Made by a program: the position numbers and the translations under genes. Shown one piece after another: positions 1-14,336 of a stretch of DNA of 64,000 bases. The notes beneath the pieces were generated by a model that was not told the origin of the DNA, did not search any database, and worked only from the letters and a program-made list of their open reading frames with translations. The DNA comes from Blastocystis sp. Blastoise (taxonomy: Eukaryota; Sar; Bigyra; Opalinata; Blastocystidae). Numbering within the stretch: the stretch's first letter is position 1; every line of letters starts with the position of its first letter. The stretch lies in contig JBBPEB010000015.1 in assembly GCA_039096225.1 (NCBI GenBank), forward strand, positions 716,001 to 780,000. The letters are read 5' to 3'.

Positions 1-774
1 AAAATAAACTACGATAATAATATATATAGAAAATATTGTGAAATGAATATAAAATGGAATAATAGTATTATTAATTGATTGCAAATATAATGAATAAATA
101 ATGGGATTATATATATATATATATATATATATGATTATAAAAATATAATTAAAGAATATTTGAATAATAATACATATATGATTCTATTCACAATAAAAAT
201 AAATAACTTATAATTTATTTAATAAGATTAGTTTTCTATAAACAAATAAGTATATATAATGAGAAATTATATTTCTAAATAGATATATAAAAACAAATTA
301 TAAATTAGAATCATATAGGAAATAAATTTACAGAAATTTTTTTATAATAAATAACATATATAATACATATGTCAATATGCATATTATATTAAAAAATCAT
401 TAAAAATTTACTATAAAGAATGTGTATTATACATATTAAAAAAATAATAAAACAACTATATATATATAATATAGAATATAAAATCAATATTCTTTTATCT
501 TAAAAAATAAAATAGTAATATATCTTATCCAGAGTATTAAATAAATATTATATTAAAATATACAGAAAAAAAAAGCTTTATAAAATGTAAACTAATATTT
601 ATATATTAATATAATAAACTATAAGAAAAGTTAAATATAACATCATTATAAATATAAATCATGATGTATACTATAAGTATTAATAAAAGTATTTATTTAA
701 AAATTATATTATTACATGTAATAAATAGTATATATGATGAACAATAAGTATCAATAAAAGTATTTATTTAAAAA
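1..774. other. AT-rich non-coding flank
   Basis: No ORF of note is present on either strand. The stretch holds A/T homopolymer patches and a short (AT)n at about 109-132. It is the 3' flank of the MULE gene. No terminal inverted repeat matching the far side of that gene was found by eye. Confidence 0.6.
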
Positions 775-812
775 TTATATTATTACATGTAATAAATAGT
801 TTATATGATGAA
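673..812. repeat. two-copy tandem duplication, period about 71 bp
   Basis: The block beginning ATAAGTAT at 673 is repeated from 744 with only a few differences, including a T/C change and an A/T change in the AATAGTATATAT/AATAGTTTATAT stretch. The MULE stop codon at 775-777 lies in the second copy, so the duplication touches the 3' end of that gene. Confidence 0.8.
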
Positions 813-3800
813 TACAATAAGGATAAGAATTAAAAATATAATATAATAATGAAATAATTCTAATATTTATAGCAATAAATAATATATACTTTGGCTTATA
901 ATTTGCATATTGAGAGATATATAAATTGTTATTTATACTCTTCAATATTGGAGGAAGGATCTTATCATCAATTGTTTTGGTGTTTAACAAGTGTTTTATT
1001 AAAATAATGGCATGCTTACATGGTGTATTCTTATTCTGAAATTCTTTGCAGGAGCACTTCATAAGTGATAAATCCACTTCATATTCTACACCGTCGTTAA
1101 TATATGCACTAATTCCTTTGTTTATATCGGTTATATGGTATTTCTCTTGACATATTTTTGTATATATTTTTTCGAAGTAAGGTAATAATAGTTTATCTTT
1201 TGGAATGTTCTGCATAATGGCTATTTGCTTATTGAGACCATAATTATAAATTGAAATGAACATAATATGAAGGGGAAGATTACGGTATTTCTTCAAAATT
1301 CTGTTGTAGCTTTCTGCTACACTAGATGATATATACCATCTACATATGTTTTTGTACTGACTTTGACTCTTCTCATTGTTCTGCCAAACATCCATAATCT
1401 TATTTCTAATTTCAATATTTGTTATTTTTTGTGATACTTCTTGAGCTTCGAAGAAAGTATCTGATTTGTAGCAATCTATAATGTATCTTTTGGTTTGAGG
1501 ATCTATAGCTAAATAATCCTGAAGAAGATGGAAGAAGCACAAGATATGTGCACTATCAGGGAAAACATTCTTCACAGCACTTTTAATGCCCTTTGCTTGG
1601 TCTGACATGAAAGTAAAATCAATTCTTGGATAAAAGGTATTTAATAATTTCTTTAGGGGGGTTAAAATTGAAATCCAAGCTTCCTCGCTTTCACTAGGGT
1701 AAAAACCAAAACCTAAGCACATACTTTCATGGTTCACATTTACTGCTATAAAAACATATAATAACTAACAATATAATGGATATGATAATATAATATATAA
1801 TATAATATATAATATATAATAGAATATATAATATATAATAGAATATATAATAAATAATAGAATGCATAATATATAATATATAATAGAATATATAATATAT
1901 AATAGATACTATGATATATTATATAATATAAAGGATAATATATAAAATAGTGTATAACATTTATTACAATAGATGACTTCAAAGAAGATATAGAAGAATA
2001 TATATCATAGAAAAAGTATAATAGATAGTATAAATGGAAATAAATAATTCAACAGCTAGTACTTAATAAAAAGAGACTATATGATGTATATTTTAAAAAA
2101 TAATAGAAAAGATAATATACAATATATAATATAGAATACAAATGATAACATAAACATAAATAAATTATAATCAATACAAATGATAATAGAAAAGATAATA
2201 GGTAGAAAAATTATTAATATAACTGATAATATGAGATATAATATAATAAACAATATAAATAGTAATATGTTACATAATTGAAGATAATATAATAGACAAT
2301 ATAATATAATTGACAATATAATAAATAATTTATATATATTACATAAAAAATATATTATAAAAAATAATAGAATTGATAAGATGATATATATATACCAGTA
2401 ATAACTAGTGTTACAGTTGAACCCAATCCCATAAAAGTGCCGTCGAGGAAAATCACTGGTGGAGAATACTTTAATAGCTTTATATTTTCAGCTAACATAG
2501 TGGCGCAGCACAGAAGTTTGTTATTAATAGAATCATCTTCGATTTCAGTATTAACAAATTGGATAGTTTGAAATGCTTTCTTATTATCTACTTTCTTTCC
2601 ATCATATAATTGATAAAATGCTTGATTATAAGTATTTATATTGTTAATACCCTCAATTATTTGAGGGATAAAACTATAAGAATTATCATTTGCAGTAAAG
2701 AAGGAAGTGACAGAGTAATATATTTGATTATAGTTTAGATTAGGAAATAGAAGCTTAATATCATTTATCGTATCTTTTATAGTCATAGATCTGTACTTTT
2801 TGTGACATTCAAGATAGCAAGATACAAAAGTAGAATTAAGAGGATCCTTAAAGATGTTCTTGGTACTTTTATCAACATATGCAATGTTTACACTATCTTT
2901 TAGATTATTAATTAACTTCTGAAAATCTTCAAATGAAACCGTTCTAATTGAATTATCTACATCATTTAAAGATCGTTTATTTAATGCGTTAGCTAATAAT
3001 TGATTTTCATCATCATTAAAACCTATATATGTATATATATATAATTATATTACTAGTAATAGTATTAATATACCTTTTATATTATTTAGTGTACCTATAG
3101 TATCATTATTCATAATATCATCGTTGGAAATTGTATTCACAAGATTATTATTAGTATTAGTGTTAGAAGTATCATTATTATTATTAGTAATGGAATTATA
3201 ACCATTATTAGTATTAGAAGTATCATTATTAGTATTAGAAGTATCATTATTAGTAGTATTCAAAGTATTATTATTAGTAATAGAATTATAACCATTATTA
3301 GTATTATTAGTATTCAAAGTATTATTATTAGTAACAGAATTATTAGTAGTAATAGAATTATAACCATTATTAGTATTAGAAGTATAACCATTATTAGTAT
3401 TAGAAGCATCATTATTAGTAGTATTCAAAGTATTATTATTAGTATCGTCGTTATTAGTAATAGAATTATAACAATTATTAGTATTAGAAGTATCATTATT
3501 ATTATTAGTATAATCATTATTATTAGTATAATCATTATTAGTATAATTATTGTTAGTATCATTATTATTATTAGTATAATCATTATTAGCAGGAATATAA
3601 TCATTAGTACTCATATTCATGTAAGTATTATCATTCATAGTATCTTCATTATCACTATTATCATAATCCATATATAAATTATATATTTCATTATTCTTCA
3701 CTGAAGGTTCGTATTGTTTTCTCATTCGTTCCATAGTATCATCAATAAATGAAGATATGAATACTTTGTTTGCTTCATTATCATTCAAAGAATTAATTAT

Positions 3801-4755
3801 TCTTTCTTCTTCTGGAGTAAATTTTTCTTCTAAAATATCTTCTTCATAAATATTTTGTTCGCTATTCATTAGTAATATATTAGAGGAATTAATATTTTTA
3901 TTTAAATTTGAAATTATACCTTTATAATCAGAAGATGAAGTAATCTCTCTAGTATCATTAAAATTCATAGTATCTTTTGGACTATCATTAGATACTATAA
4001 TGTTTGTATTTTCTGACTGGAGCAATTTCCAAAAATAATTATACACGGATTTTCTAATTCTATTTCCATTCAAAATTTCAATATAATTTGTTATAATTTT
4101 TGAGCACTTCTATATCAGAATACATTCGTAATGATAAAAAATAATGTATTATAACTTTAATAAAAGAATAAAAAGTAAATGACAAGTAAATGATTAAGTA
4201 TTAAATAAAAAAAAATGTTTAAATATATATATATATACATCTGTATCGTGATTGTGAAAATGGGTAATGTTGAAAGAACCATCATGATAAGTGTACTGGA
4301 CAACGAAATTACATTCCATGATCGGACAAATAAAACGTATCGTTGTTTTGTTACTTCTTTCTATAAGTAATGAGTAACCGTTTACATGGGACCAGAGTCT
4401 AATGAATGATTCCACTTCTGGTCTTGAATTGAATGTCTGACAAATGTTGAACCTCTTATAAAGACCGATGTTTCTTCCAATTATAAATGGATATGCCATG
4501 CTTTTTGTAAAGAAACCATTAAAATCATTTTCTTTTATAAGTGACTCGACATTCATTGCTTGCTTTTTCGAAAATCTATTAGCTGTTGCTTTTGTTAATT
4601 GATTTATTGTTATGTTGCTTTGTTTATGTCTCTAAAGAATCGATAAAACCATTTTTAAAACATACTGTCAGCATTTCCGGGATGTGAGCCTTGTACTGCT
4701 CTAAATCTTCTGTTTTTATGTCATCTATGATCTTGTCTAGGTCAAAGTCTGACAT
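775..4755 (-). CDS. MULE-type transposase (MuDR superfamily), five exons, apparently intact
   Basis: Exons read 4666-4755, 4239-4631, 3074-4109, 2396-3022 and 775-1745, giving 1,038 residues in frame. In order: a zinc-binding MuDR-like DNA-binding region (exon 2, with CPIMECNF and a later HFHNH), an Asn/Thr-rich linker encoded at 3130-3650, then the MULE catalytic core. The three acidic residues are visible: FLDGTF at the end of exon 4, FTFMSDQAKG in exon 5 and SSSVAESYNRIL in exon 5. A C-terminal SWIM zinc finger reads CSCKEFQNKNTPCKH. Intron 1 is only 34 nt; intron 4 is about 650 nt of TATAATA-type repeat. No frameshift or internal stop was found. It could be an autonomous element or a domesticated transposase-derived gene; no terminal inverted repeats were recognised. 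Confidence 0.85.
1746..2395 (-). repeat. AT repeat-filled intron of the MULE gene
   Basis: The intron starts GTATATATATATC and ends TTTTTATAG. Its centre is made of degenerate TATAATATA/TATAATAGAATA units (1790-1930). Spurious Tyr/Ile-rich ORFs over it have no coding character. Confidence 0.75.
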
Positions 4756-5551
4756 TTTTGTATATATTTAATAATACAAGCAAAATAATTAAGAATTCAA
4801 TTTTGCCTCTTTAATTGTTGAAAAAGAACAATGATTATTTTATTTGATTTTTGTATTATAAAAACATTGCCGAATTGTTATTAACCCCGTGGGACAGTCG
4901 TCTATGTTTTTCACTATGCTGACTCTCAAGTTTTTATATAATACTATGCTGAGTATGAATTATCTCGTTTTTTAAAGCGAATATTCCACGGTTATTCCAT
5001 TTTAAAACTTTCATTTTCAATTAATTGTGTCGAATATGTGTTTTTACTTCAATTGCATAGTAATTTTAAAGTTGTTATATCTAATTAATTTACTAAAACT
5101 TATTTATGTGTTGGTTCACTATGGAGTTCATGAATTTCTATTCTAGAGTATAGCCAACCAAGTTTTTATCTGCATTACTCCTTTTTTATAATGAGTATTG
5201 GCGAGAAGAATTCTCATAATGTCTTGTTGATTCTGTTTTTAAGTGAATTTTGAAAATACTATTTAGAATTCTGAGACTTTAAAAGAGTTTACAAATTTAT
5301 GAACAATGAATCCATTTAGTAAAGATAAATTATATTGATAATATAGTAATTAACAAATACAAACAAAAAATATAATTACAAAAATGCAAATTTTAGGTAA
5401 TCAAAAAATAAAGAGAGATTATGTTTTCGTAGAATAAGAAAAAAGCCATGATTAACATGAATATATGAAAAAAAGATGAGGAACAGCAAAATCCTCATTT
5501 AAAAAAACTATATATTTGCTATAAAAAGAATTATATATAGGAAATAATAAA
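4756..5551. other. intergenic, non-coding
   Basis: The 5' flank of the MULE gene meets the 3' flank of the first cation transporter. Base composition is slightly more mixed than the introns, with islands such as CCCCGTGGGAC near 4886. No ORF, RNA gene or repeat was recognised. Confidence 0.5.
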
Positions 5552-7915
<2,364 letters not shown>

Positions 7916-8846
7916 ATTACCATAAATAGTTTTAAAAATATGTAAAAAAATAATAATTCAATGAATCAAGACATTGTTAATGGCATTCAATTGTTTCTAT
8001 TATTCCTTGTGACACGCTACTCTATGTTTTTTCCGTAAGAAAAACAAATCTTGTAGTCAAGACAGTCTTATTTTCATGATTATAGAGTGGAAGCAATTCT
8101 ATTTCATGGAATCTGTTAACGACAATGACGAGTATTTTGTCGAAAATGAAATTCGGTTTTTTATTTGCTATCAATTGAATATTCACAAATGAAACGAGAA
8201 AATTTCTGTCAGCAAATAGAAAAGCAAAGCAAGAGAATTGTATTACATATTCATTCGTTAGAATTTTGGTTTCTTCAAAAAATGAGTGGTTATTATTTTT
8301 GTGAATTCCAGTGGTGGACTGACACTCAAAACTTGTTTCATGAAACGTTGTGGATATGGGTTTGAAATAAGTTTTGAAGTACTAATATATTTAGATATAT
8401 ATATATAATATTTATCAGTATAGTATCTTATTGATGAGACTCTTACATAGTGATTTTTGTAACTAAATGATAATACACGGCAATTGGTGTTTTCTAGGAG
8501 GCTTTCAACATTGAATATTTCCACGTGATGCTTATAAGATATACATTTAAATAAAAAAAACTTTTTTTCATTGTAAATGACGTTTAAAAAAAAATGTTAT
8601 TGCCAAAAAATCATTTCAATAATATAATACGAATAATCACTATAGATCAGTGGAGTCACAAAAAAAAAACAAAAACGAAACAATTATAGAAAACAGCTAA
8701 TAAAACAGTAAACACGGAAAAGCGTAAATAAATGAGCCATAATTTTGTTCATGGCTTTATAAAGATAGTATAATATATAAATAATATTATTATAAACGAA
8801 GTTTGCTCAAAGAAAAAATATCACTATTTATTCTTCAGTTCCTTAA
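7916..8846. other. intergenic between the two CDF genes
   Basis: Promoter side of transporter A and 3' side of transporter B. Two overlapping ORFs on opposite strands (8165-8365 +, 8258-8524 -) resemble no family. No convincing splice continuation was found for either, so neither is called. Confidence 0.45.
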
Positions 8847-10843
8847 TTATATAGGAGTAGTTTGTGTAATTTCTTGTTCAGGAGTAGCAGGAGTATAAGG
8901 AGTATTTTCATTAATGAAATTAGTTTCTAAAGAAACGTGAGTTTCACCAATACCAGGTATTCCTTTAACAAAAGATTTCACTCTCTTTAAATCTTCAATT
9001 TGCTATAGATTATAAAGAATTAAAAATTGAATAAATATTTATTTAATTGAGATACATACTTCTTCAATTTTGACAGGTTTAATAACAGATATATGTAAAT
9101 CAACAGAATATGGTTCTATATAGATAATATATAGAAAAAAATAATAAATATATGTTAGATCTTATATACCAGGTCCTGTAACACGTAATTGTTCAATTTG
9201 AATACCACCAATAGCATCAATACCACTACGAATTTGATTAATACAATTATTATCATTAGACTTCATTACCTATATAGATGATTTAATAGATACCATATGT
9301 TTTTATAAAAATGAGAATAATAATAATAATAACAATATATATAAAGATATACATCACTATCTCTTTCTTTGACAACTTCAACATGTACTAATACTTCAAT
9401 AACGGAAGACATCTTCTGTTTAATTCTACTTTCAATCATATCTGTAAGAGCTTCAGCATCTTCTACATGAGTACCTGAATGTACATATACTTTAAGATCA
9501 ACAATTTGGAAAGGACCCATTTCACGAGCTCTTAAATCACTATAACCTTCACATTCAATTTGATCCACTATGTATGTATAATATAATTAATATATATAGT
9601 AATAATAAATTGAAAATAATATAAAGTAATTGAAAATATATAAATATAATAATATAATATATAAATAAAAAACATACAAATAGAAGTTAATTCAACAAGA
9701 GTAGCATTAGTCATTTTATCAGAAAGAGAACAAATTGAACTATAACCAATCTTACCACCTATATATATATAAATATATATATAAATAGTTTAAACTATAT
9801 ATAAGATAGAAAAACATACCAATGCAAATAATCATGATAGCAACACCAAGTCCAGCAACAGGATCAGCCCACCACCATCTATAGAGGGAAATATAAATAT
9901 GAAAATAATAACATATAAATAAATAATAATATATAAATAAATAAATAATAAAATAAATAAATAAATAATAAAATAAATAAATAATAATATATAAATAAAT
10001 AAATAATAAAATAAATAAATAATAAAATATATCATACTTGAGCCAAAGATTAAGACCAATACCAATAAGAGCGACAATAGAAGAAATAGCATCAGAACGA
10101 TGATGCCAAGCATTAGCAATAATAACAGGACTATTAATTTGTTTACCAATAAGATAAGTATACCAGAAAAGGCATTCCTTAGCAACAATAGATATAATAG
10201 CAGCTACTAAAGCAATAGGTTCAACAAGTTGTATATCTTGATCAACAAGCTTTATAATACCTTCATAACCAACATAAGCACCTACACCAACTAACATAAT
10301 AGCAATAAAAACAGATCCAGCAATTTCATAACGACCATGACCATAACTATAATTAAAATCTTTAGTTTTTTACAAGACAACGATAATATATAATTATTAA
10401 AAACAAGAATAACATACGGATGATCTTTATCAGCAGGTTTCTTAGCAGCAGTCATAATGAAAAGAGCAATAACATCAGTGATAAGATCGGTAGAAGAGTG
10501 AACGGCATCTATAAAAGAAATATAGAATTGATAACATATTATTGCACATACCAGCAACCATAGCACTTGAATTACCAAGCGTACCCATAATAAACTAAAA
10601 ATAAAACAATAATGATAACCGTAATTTGAGATAAACATTAGAAAAACATACTTTAGCGACAGAAAGTGTAATATCAACAATAAGACCAACCCATGAAGTG
10701 GCATTGGCTTTTCTTGTTCTCACATTAGGATCAATATTCTCATCAATTGCCTTAGTAGTGTCTTTTCCATCAACATCAATAATAACAGGAGCAGCAGTGC
10801 TGTCTTGCATTTCGACGTTAGTTTCTTTTTTCTCAGAAGTCAT
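8847..10843 (-). CDS. cation diffusion facilitator (CDF/SLC30-like) transporter B
   Basis: Ten exons are read: 10652-10843, 10552-10594, 10418-10508, 10038-10346, 9820-9878, 9678-9758, 9353-9567, 9170-9269, 9060-9115 and 8847-9002, giving 433 residues. It is a paralogue of the downstream copy: exons of 43, 59, 81 and 56 nt are the same size in both. The metal-site motifs are HSSTD (TM2) and HHRSD (TM5); HPYGHGRYE and WWWADPVAG are conserved. It differs from copy A by an intron splitting the Pro codon of HPYGHG and by lacking two introns that A has. The C-tail is longer and rich in Thr-Pro (positions 8850-8910). It is probably a metal antiporter with a separate location or substrate, which is inference. 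Confidence 0.9.
9905..10027. repeat. AAATAAATAAT-type repeat within an intron
   Basis: Interspersed AAAT and AAT units fill most of the intron between the exons at 9820-9878 and 10038-10346 of transporter B. Confidence 0.75.
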
Positions 10844-12263
10844 ATTAGTGATATCGTATTAGTAGATAGTTTATAGTAATATGATATGATTTTTATAAGT
10901 TCTACACAAGAAATATTCCTTGTATGAATAAAAAAAAATATATAAGTTTTGATAAAGTAGAATTCTCAATAAATGGTGAATAATTTATTACCCAAAAAAA
11001 TTCCTGAACAAGTTTCACCAACATCTATTGGATAATTCATGAGATTATTTTTGATTTGCTAAAACAGTGTTTCATACCAATAAAGAGTAGGCATTTTCTT
11101 TCGATTGAACCAATCAACTCATCGTAATGAGGATTGACCAATAAATTTTGAGATGTGGGATAAGTGAGAAAGGCAATTTTTGTCCTATTAAACATCGGAA
11201 TCTTTCTTTCTTTAGAAATCCACAGAAGGGAGCAAATGGATTGGCGTTTTGATCCCAAACATTCTGTTGACCAATAAAAACTACAATTCTTCTTATATAA
11301 AGACAATCTCTCTGGCATCCCTGTTTGTTTTAAATTATCTCCCCTATTTTTGAAATATGTATTTTTGAAGCCCTCTGATTCATAATATTATAAGATCAGA
11401 TTAAGTATGATATATAAGTGGAAATACTCTATATTTTAAGTGTAAAAAAAACTGATAATCCAAATTGAAATCTGTTTTTTCTTATAGGTCATTAAAATGT
11501 TTATATATATATATATAGTCATAAAACATTCAATTATTTATTTACATGAAATATCATGAAAATGACAACAAATATTCAAATAAGACTTTTTTATGATTTG
11601 ATTTTTATTTTCTGATAATTCCCCGTGGAAAACATGCGATTTTGACTGTTTTTTTATAGTCAATAATTCAGTATAATTTAATGACACTATTTTAGTTATA
11701 TGCCATACTAAAATCAGTGGACATAACTTGAAATTGTATGTAAAAACTTCAAAGAGTCCTTATCTTTAAAAAGTATAATGATATTTAAAATTAACATGAA
11801 ATAAGCACATAAAATCTACATTCTACTCTTCAGTTATTTACAGAGTATTCTAAGTAATATCAAATCCTATTTTCTAGTCACAGGTCACTAAATCACTGTA
11901 ATAGACTTTTATTAATAAAGTTGTGAATGAGTTATGTATGTATCTAAATAATATCAATGAAACAAAATAAACTCAAAATTCAAGAAAAGCCATTCAAGAA
12001 AAAAGAATGATTTTTTTCTCATCTCATTATTCACCTGAACGTTCATTCTTCTTGATACAATCCATCGATATTACATACTTGCTATTGATAAAAAAAAACA
12101 TTTAATATTAATTAAAAAAACATGTATCCTACATTAAAGGAACAAAAACTCTTAACATATTTTTCTATCGTTCTCTTTAAGAAATCGTAAACAATTCTTA
12201 GAGCCATTTTTTCTTTGTAATCATACTTTTCGTCATTTTTTTTTCCAGAATCACTTTTATTTC
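10844..12263. other. 1.4-kb intergenic region
   Basis: Divergent promoter space between transporter B and the small ORF at 12264. One 93-codon ORF (11037-11318, -) shows no family resemblance and is not called. (AT)n occurs at 11501-11516. No RNA gene was recognised. Confidence 0.45.
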
Positions 12264-12494
12264 ATGGAATCAAATGTGATGTTTCAAAATTTGAAGAGTT
12301 TAGCAAAATCTCTTAAGTATGTTGCCAAGATGTCAGGAAGTCGAAAAGATCAACGTACTGCACGTTATATTGCTCAAGAAATGGAATACTTCATTCAAAG
12401 ACCAGAAAAATTAACAGAGTCCAATTTGAAAACTATGGTGAATAATGGAATGTATTATATGAACACGATCAATAAAAAATGGTGTAGTCGATAA
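12264..12494 (+). CDS. small hypothetical protein, 76 aa
   Basis: A single-exon ORF from ATG to TAA with mixed, non-repetitive, helix-forming composition: Lys/Arg-rich, with motifs such as LKSLAKSLKYVAKM and RYIAQEMEYF. Its GC content is higher than the surrounding DNA. The 5' flank ends in a T-rich stretch, as for other genes here. I do not recognise the family. The size and basic, Cys-poor sequence would suit a small mitochondrial or nuclear subunit, but that is speculation. Confidence 0.5.
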   Translation: MESNVMFQNLKSLAKSLKYVAKMSGSRKDQRTARYIAQEMEYFIQRPEKLTESNLKTMVNNGMYYMNTINKKWCSR

Positions 12495-12900
12495 TTTATT
12501 ACTTTTATTACTTTGATACTCATAGCATTAGAGTTAAATACATATCCTGAGTATATATATCACAAAAAATACGGTCTTTAGTGTATACATTTTCTGTATT
12601 CATTTGTTTTTGTCTTGTTTTATGTTCAATTCATGAACGCTCAAATTAGATCTATGATGCTGATAAGATCAACTCAATAATCTCATGTATTCGAGTTACT
12701 AGATCGTTCTAATTGTCTAGAAATAATTATGAATAATTGTGTTTATTTTTTGGTTTTTCTTGTTGAGTTTGTTCAATCATTTTGTCATTTCATGAAAATC
12801 ATAAACTTTTTTTGTCAACTGATAGAAAAGACATTTCCTGATTTTCTTACAAAACAAAACATAAATTTGTTTTTTCTTATTCTCTTACTGATACATCATT
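12495..12900. other. intergenic, non-coding
   Basis: Spacer between two plus-strand genes. The ORF at 12729-12914 is a low-complexity Phe/Leu reading that overlaps the next gene's start in another frame and is rejected. Confidence 0.5.
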
Positions 12901-13722
12901 ATGGAAGCCTATAAATCTAAATTTTTTGAATTCTGCGACAAGATTGATAGTTTCTTAGAAACTTACCCCATCTGTCAAACTATCAAGGAAAAAGTTCATT
13001 GCCGTCTTTCTTTTATAATTCTCGGATTAGTTGCCATCTTATCCATCTCAAGCGTTATATCTCTTGGAGCTGCCCTTCTTGTGTATTTTTTTAATCAGTT
13101 TTTAGTCTTTTTTAATTTAATATTATCTTACAAATAACAATGAACTTGAATAACATTTAAAATAACGAATATCTATTCTTATTTGCATATCATTTTTTCA
13201 TCTAGTAATGTAATTGCTATCGCTTATCCTGCTATTTGTTCTATCAAAGCCCTTGAAAGTTCTAATAAGGATGATGATTCTAAATGGTTAACTTATTGGA
13301 TTATCTTTGCTCTTTTCAGTCTTGTTGAAAGTTTTGGTTATTTCATTCTTAAGTAGTATATATTTATAAATATTTATTATTTTATAAATTATACATATAT
13401 ATATATATATATATTTTGCAGTTATATAACTTATTTAATTATTTTTATGTTAATAATTATATATTTATATTCTCTAGTTCTCACTTCTATTATCCTATTA
13501 AGTGTGTCTTCCTCTTTGTTTGCTATTATCCTCAAACTAACGTATGCTTATTATAATTTATTTTATTATTCTATTTATAATTATATTTAGTTTGCTCAAA
13601 TTATTTATGAAAAATATGTCACAGTTTATCTTATCCCTCTTATTCAAAAAGTATATTTTATTCCTTATATATATATTTGTTTTATAAAATTACAATTTAT
13701 ATAGTATGAAAAGAGAGATTAA
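12901..13722 (+). CDS. DP1/Yop1/REEP/HVA22 family ER membrane-shaping protein
   Basis: Five exons are read: 12901-13082, 13206-13355, 13478-13541, 13591-13650 and 13705-13722, giving 157 residues, the usual size for the family. These proteins insert hydrophobic hairpins into the ER membrane and stabilise tubules. Visible features: an N-terminal amphipathic start, a first hairpin ([20 protein letters not shown]), the family core [16 protein letters not shown], then [20 protein letters not shown] with the second hairpin. The conserved tail [10 protein letters not shown] closes the protein. The frame continues through all four junctions, and the exon 3 joint restores the YSHFYYPIK stretch expected after the second hairpin. 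The start ATG is the first in frame. No regulatory element was seen. Confidence 0.9.
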
Positions 13723-14336
13723 AAGTGTTAATGTTGTATATCAAATATATATGTTATTCTCTTTTGTAAATATTTAAATTAAGAGTTTATTTGTTTGGAT
13801 TCTGCAACAAAATGCTATTAGTTTTGTATAGACGCTTAATATGCAATATTATTTGGTATTAAAAAATACCAAAAAAAAAATAACTTAGAAATTAATAACT
13901 CCAAGAAAAAACAAAGATATAATGATAAGAAACAAAAAAAAATAGGAAATAGTAATACTAATACAAGCTAGAAGAAAAAAAAACGCTTGAAAACAATACT
14001 TTTTCTTCAGAATATATATATAATAGATATATATCATCGAAAACAGTATTCTTTCAATAGTAGGTATATATATAAAGAAAGGTAAGAAGAATATAATGAA
14101 AGCAAATATAAACAGTAAAAAGATTGAAAAAAAAATTTTAAAAAAGAAGAAAAATAATATATATATATTTACCAATAACTTAGAAAAGTCAAATCAAATA
14201 CTTGACAAATAAGAAATAGAAGTGAATCTCATAAAAATAGAAATTCAAACTAATAATATAACAAATATTATAAATATTATAAACAAAGGAACAAACAAAA
14301 TAAAAACAAACAAAATAAAAACAAACAATCAAACAA
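13723..14336. other. convergent intergenic region
   Basis: The 3' ends of the DP1-like gene (+) and the RGS/DENN giant (-) face each other. Content is A/T homopolymers and AAAACAAACAAAATA-type runs. The low-complexity ORF at 13885-14175 is not coding. Confidence 0.5.

Noticed and set aside
1746-2316. Two Tyr/Ile-rich ORFs within the MULE gene
   Set aside because: They lie entirely in the long repeat-filled intron between the first and second catalytic Asp exons.
8165-8524. Overlapping ORFs between the two CDF genes
   Set aside because: No family motif, no splice continuation, and they occupy opposite strands of the same DNA.
11037-11318. 93-codon minus-strand ORF
   Set aside because: Mixed composition but no recognised motif; no exon could be joined on either side. 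It might be a degraded gene fragment.
12729-12914. 61-codon ORF overlapping the DP1-like start
   Set aside because: Phe/Leu-rich low-complexity reading of a T-rich 5' flank in another frame.
13885-14175. 96-codon hydrophobic minus-strand ORF
   Set aside because: Composition is that of A-rich spacer read on the other strand; it lies past the likely stop of the RGS-DENN gene.
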